Assembly: GCF_009800965.1 (NCBI RefSeq)
Contig: NZ_WUAF01000018.1
Coordinates: 17,133 to 81,132 of the forward strand
Direction of reading: 5' to 3'
Length of the DNA: 64,000 bases
Source: Cognatazoarcus halotolerans
GTDB taxonomy: Bacteria > Pseudomonadota > Gammaproteobacteria > Burkholderiales > Rhodocyclaceae
In this document: in pieces, positions 63,887 to 64,000 of the stretch
How the letters are laid out: each line of letters opens with the position of its first letter
Position numbering within the stretch: position 1 is the first letter of the stretch
Made by a program: the position numbers and the translations under genes
The notes under the pieces: model-generated
Told to the model about the DNA's origin: nothing
The model's input: only the letters and a program-made list of their open reading frames with translations
Databases searched by the model: none

Positions 63887-64000
63887 TGTAAATTGACACA
63901 TGCTGCCGATTGAAAATTGATACACCAAGTAGGGAAGATCGGGGCTTTTTGGAGTCCCGTTGATCACAGACGAGGTGTATGTGGAAATCGAGGTCTTGAG
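63887..64000 (+). mobile_element. Left end of an IS21-family element (continues past the window)
   Basis: The end starts TGTAAATTGACACATGCTGC and contains a second related repeat, AAAATTGATACACC, at 63913-63926. Multiple terminal repeats of this type are usual for IS21 elements. The transposase gene begins at 63960. Confidence 0.6.
63960..64000 (+). CDS. IS21-family transposase IstA, N-terminal fragment (3' partial)
   Basis: A TTG start five bases after GGAG opens the frame LITDEVYVEIEVL, which resembles IstA N-termini. The gene runs off the window. A GTG at 63975 is an alternative start. Confidence 0.5.
   Translation, partial: MITDEVYVEIEVL

Overview
The window is high-GC DNA with dense coding and short intergenic gaps. 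Gene content points to a free-living betaproteobacterium, most plausibly of the Rhodocyclales (Azoarcus/Thauera/Zoogloea type): rhodoquinone synthesis next to fumarate reductase, osmoregulated periplasmic glucans, ovothiol synthesis, Ohr/OhrR, large hybrid kinases and c-di-GMP enzymes. The taxonomic call is inference from gene families; no rRNA or tRNA gene was seen.

Layout. 1-1.4 kb: the end of a fumarate reductase/succinate dehydrogenase iron-sulfur subunit, overlapping a gene for the ubiquinone-to-rhodoquinone enzyme RquA. 1.5-7.1 kb: opgG-opgH-opgD for periplasmic glucans. 7.2-8.4 kb: a VOC protein and YjdM. 8.4-12 kb: an accessory, partly decayed stretch with a 5'-truncated Rhs tip, small membrane proteins, a 27-bp tandem repeat, a broken DsrE-like gene and a propeller-like orphan. 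12-14 kb: a cupin and a membrane-anchored TIR protein. 14.2-18.7 kb: a NarL-type two-component pair beside a Tat-exported PLP enzyme and an exported RidA. 18.8-27.2 kb: a potassium channel, DUF1499 protein, proline iminopeptidase, a tautomerase/methyltransferase pair opposite an HxlR regulator, a transglutaminase-like protein, thioredoxin, release factor 3 and a small lipoprotein.

27.3-33.2 kb: a 1574-residue hybrid kinase overlapping an HD-GYP response regulator. 33.2-40.8 kb: SrkA kinase, a MarR-EmrA-EmrB efflux operon, a rhomboid protease and a PAS-GGDEF protein. 40.8-50.3 kb: OvoA, a LysR regulator opposite an extradiol dioxygenase, cytochrome b561 with two YceI proteins, a SHOCT protein, a DUF5710/exonuclease pair, and ohrR-ohr with a shared operator candidate. 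50.4-53.2 kb: a dgcN-dgcA-aminotransferase operon for D-glutamate/D-amino acids. 53.3-56.3 kb: DUF3291, LysR, DUF2917 and a 2OG-oxygenase-like protein.

56.5-64 kb is the most unusual part: an unrecognised 1244-residue protein with a palindromic promoter region, a Rid protein without the catalytic arginine, a ferritin-VIT1 fusion, and a TIR domain fused to a pterin-4a-carbinolamine dehydratase domain that keeps nearly all of its active-site motif. The window ends in a transposase remnant interrupted by the left end of an IS21-family element. The TIR-dehydratase fusion is the best candidate for an undescribed system. The 1244-residue protein and the exported PLP-enzyme/RidA pair come next.
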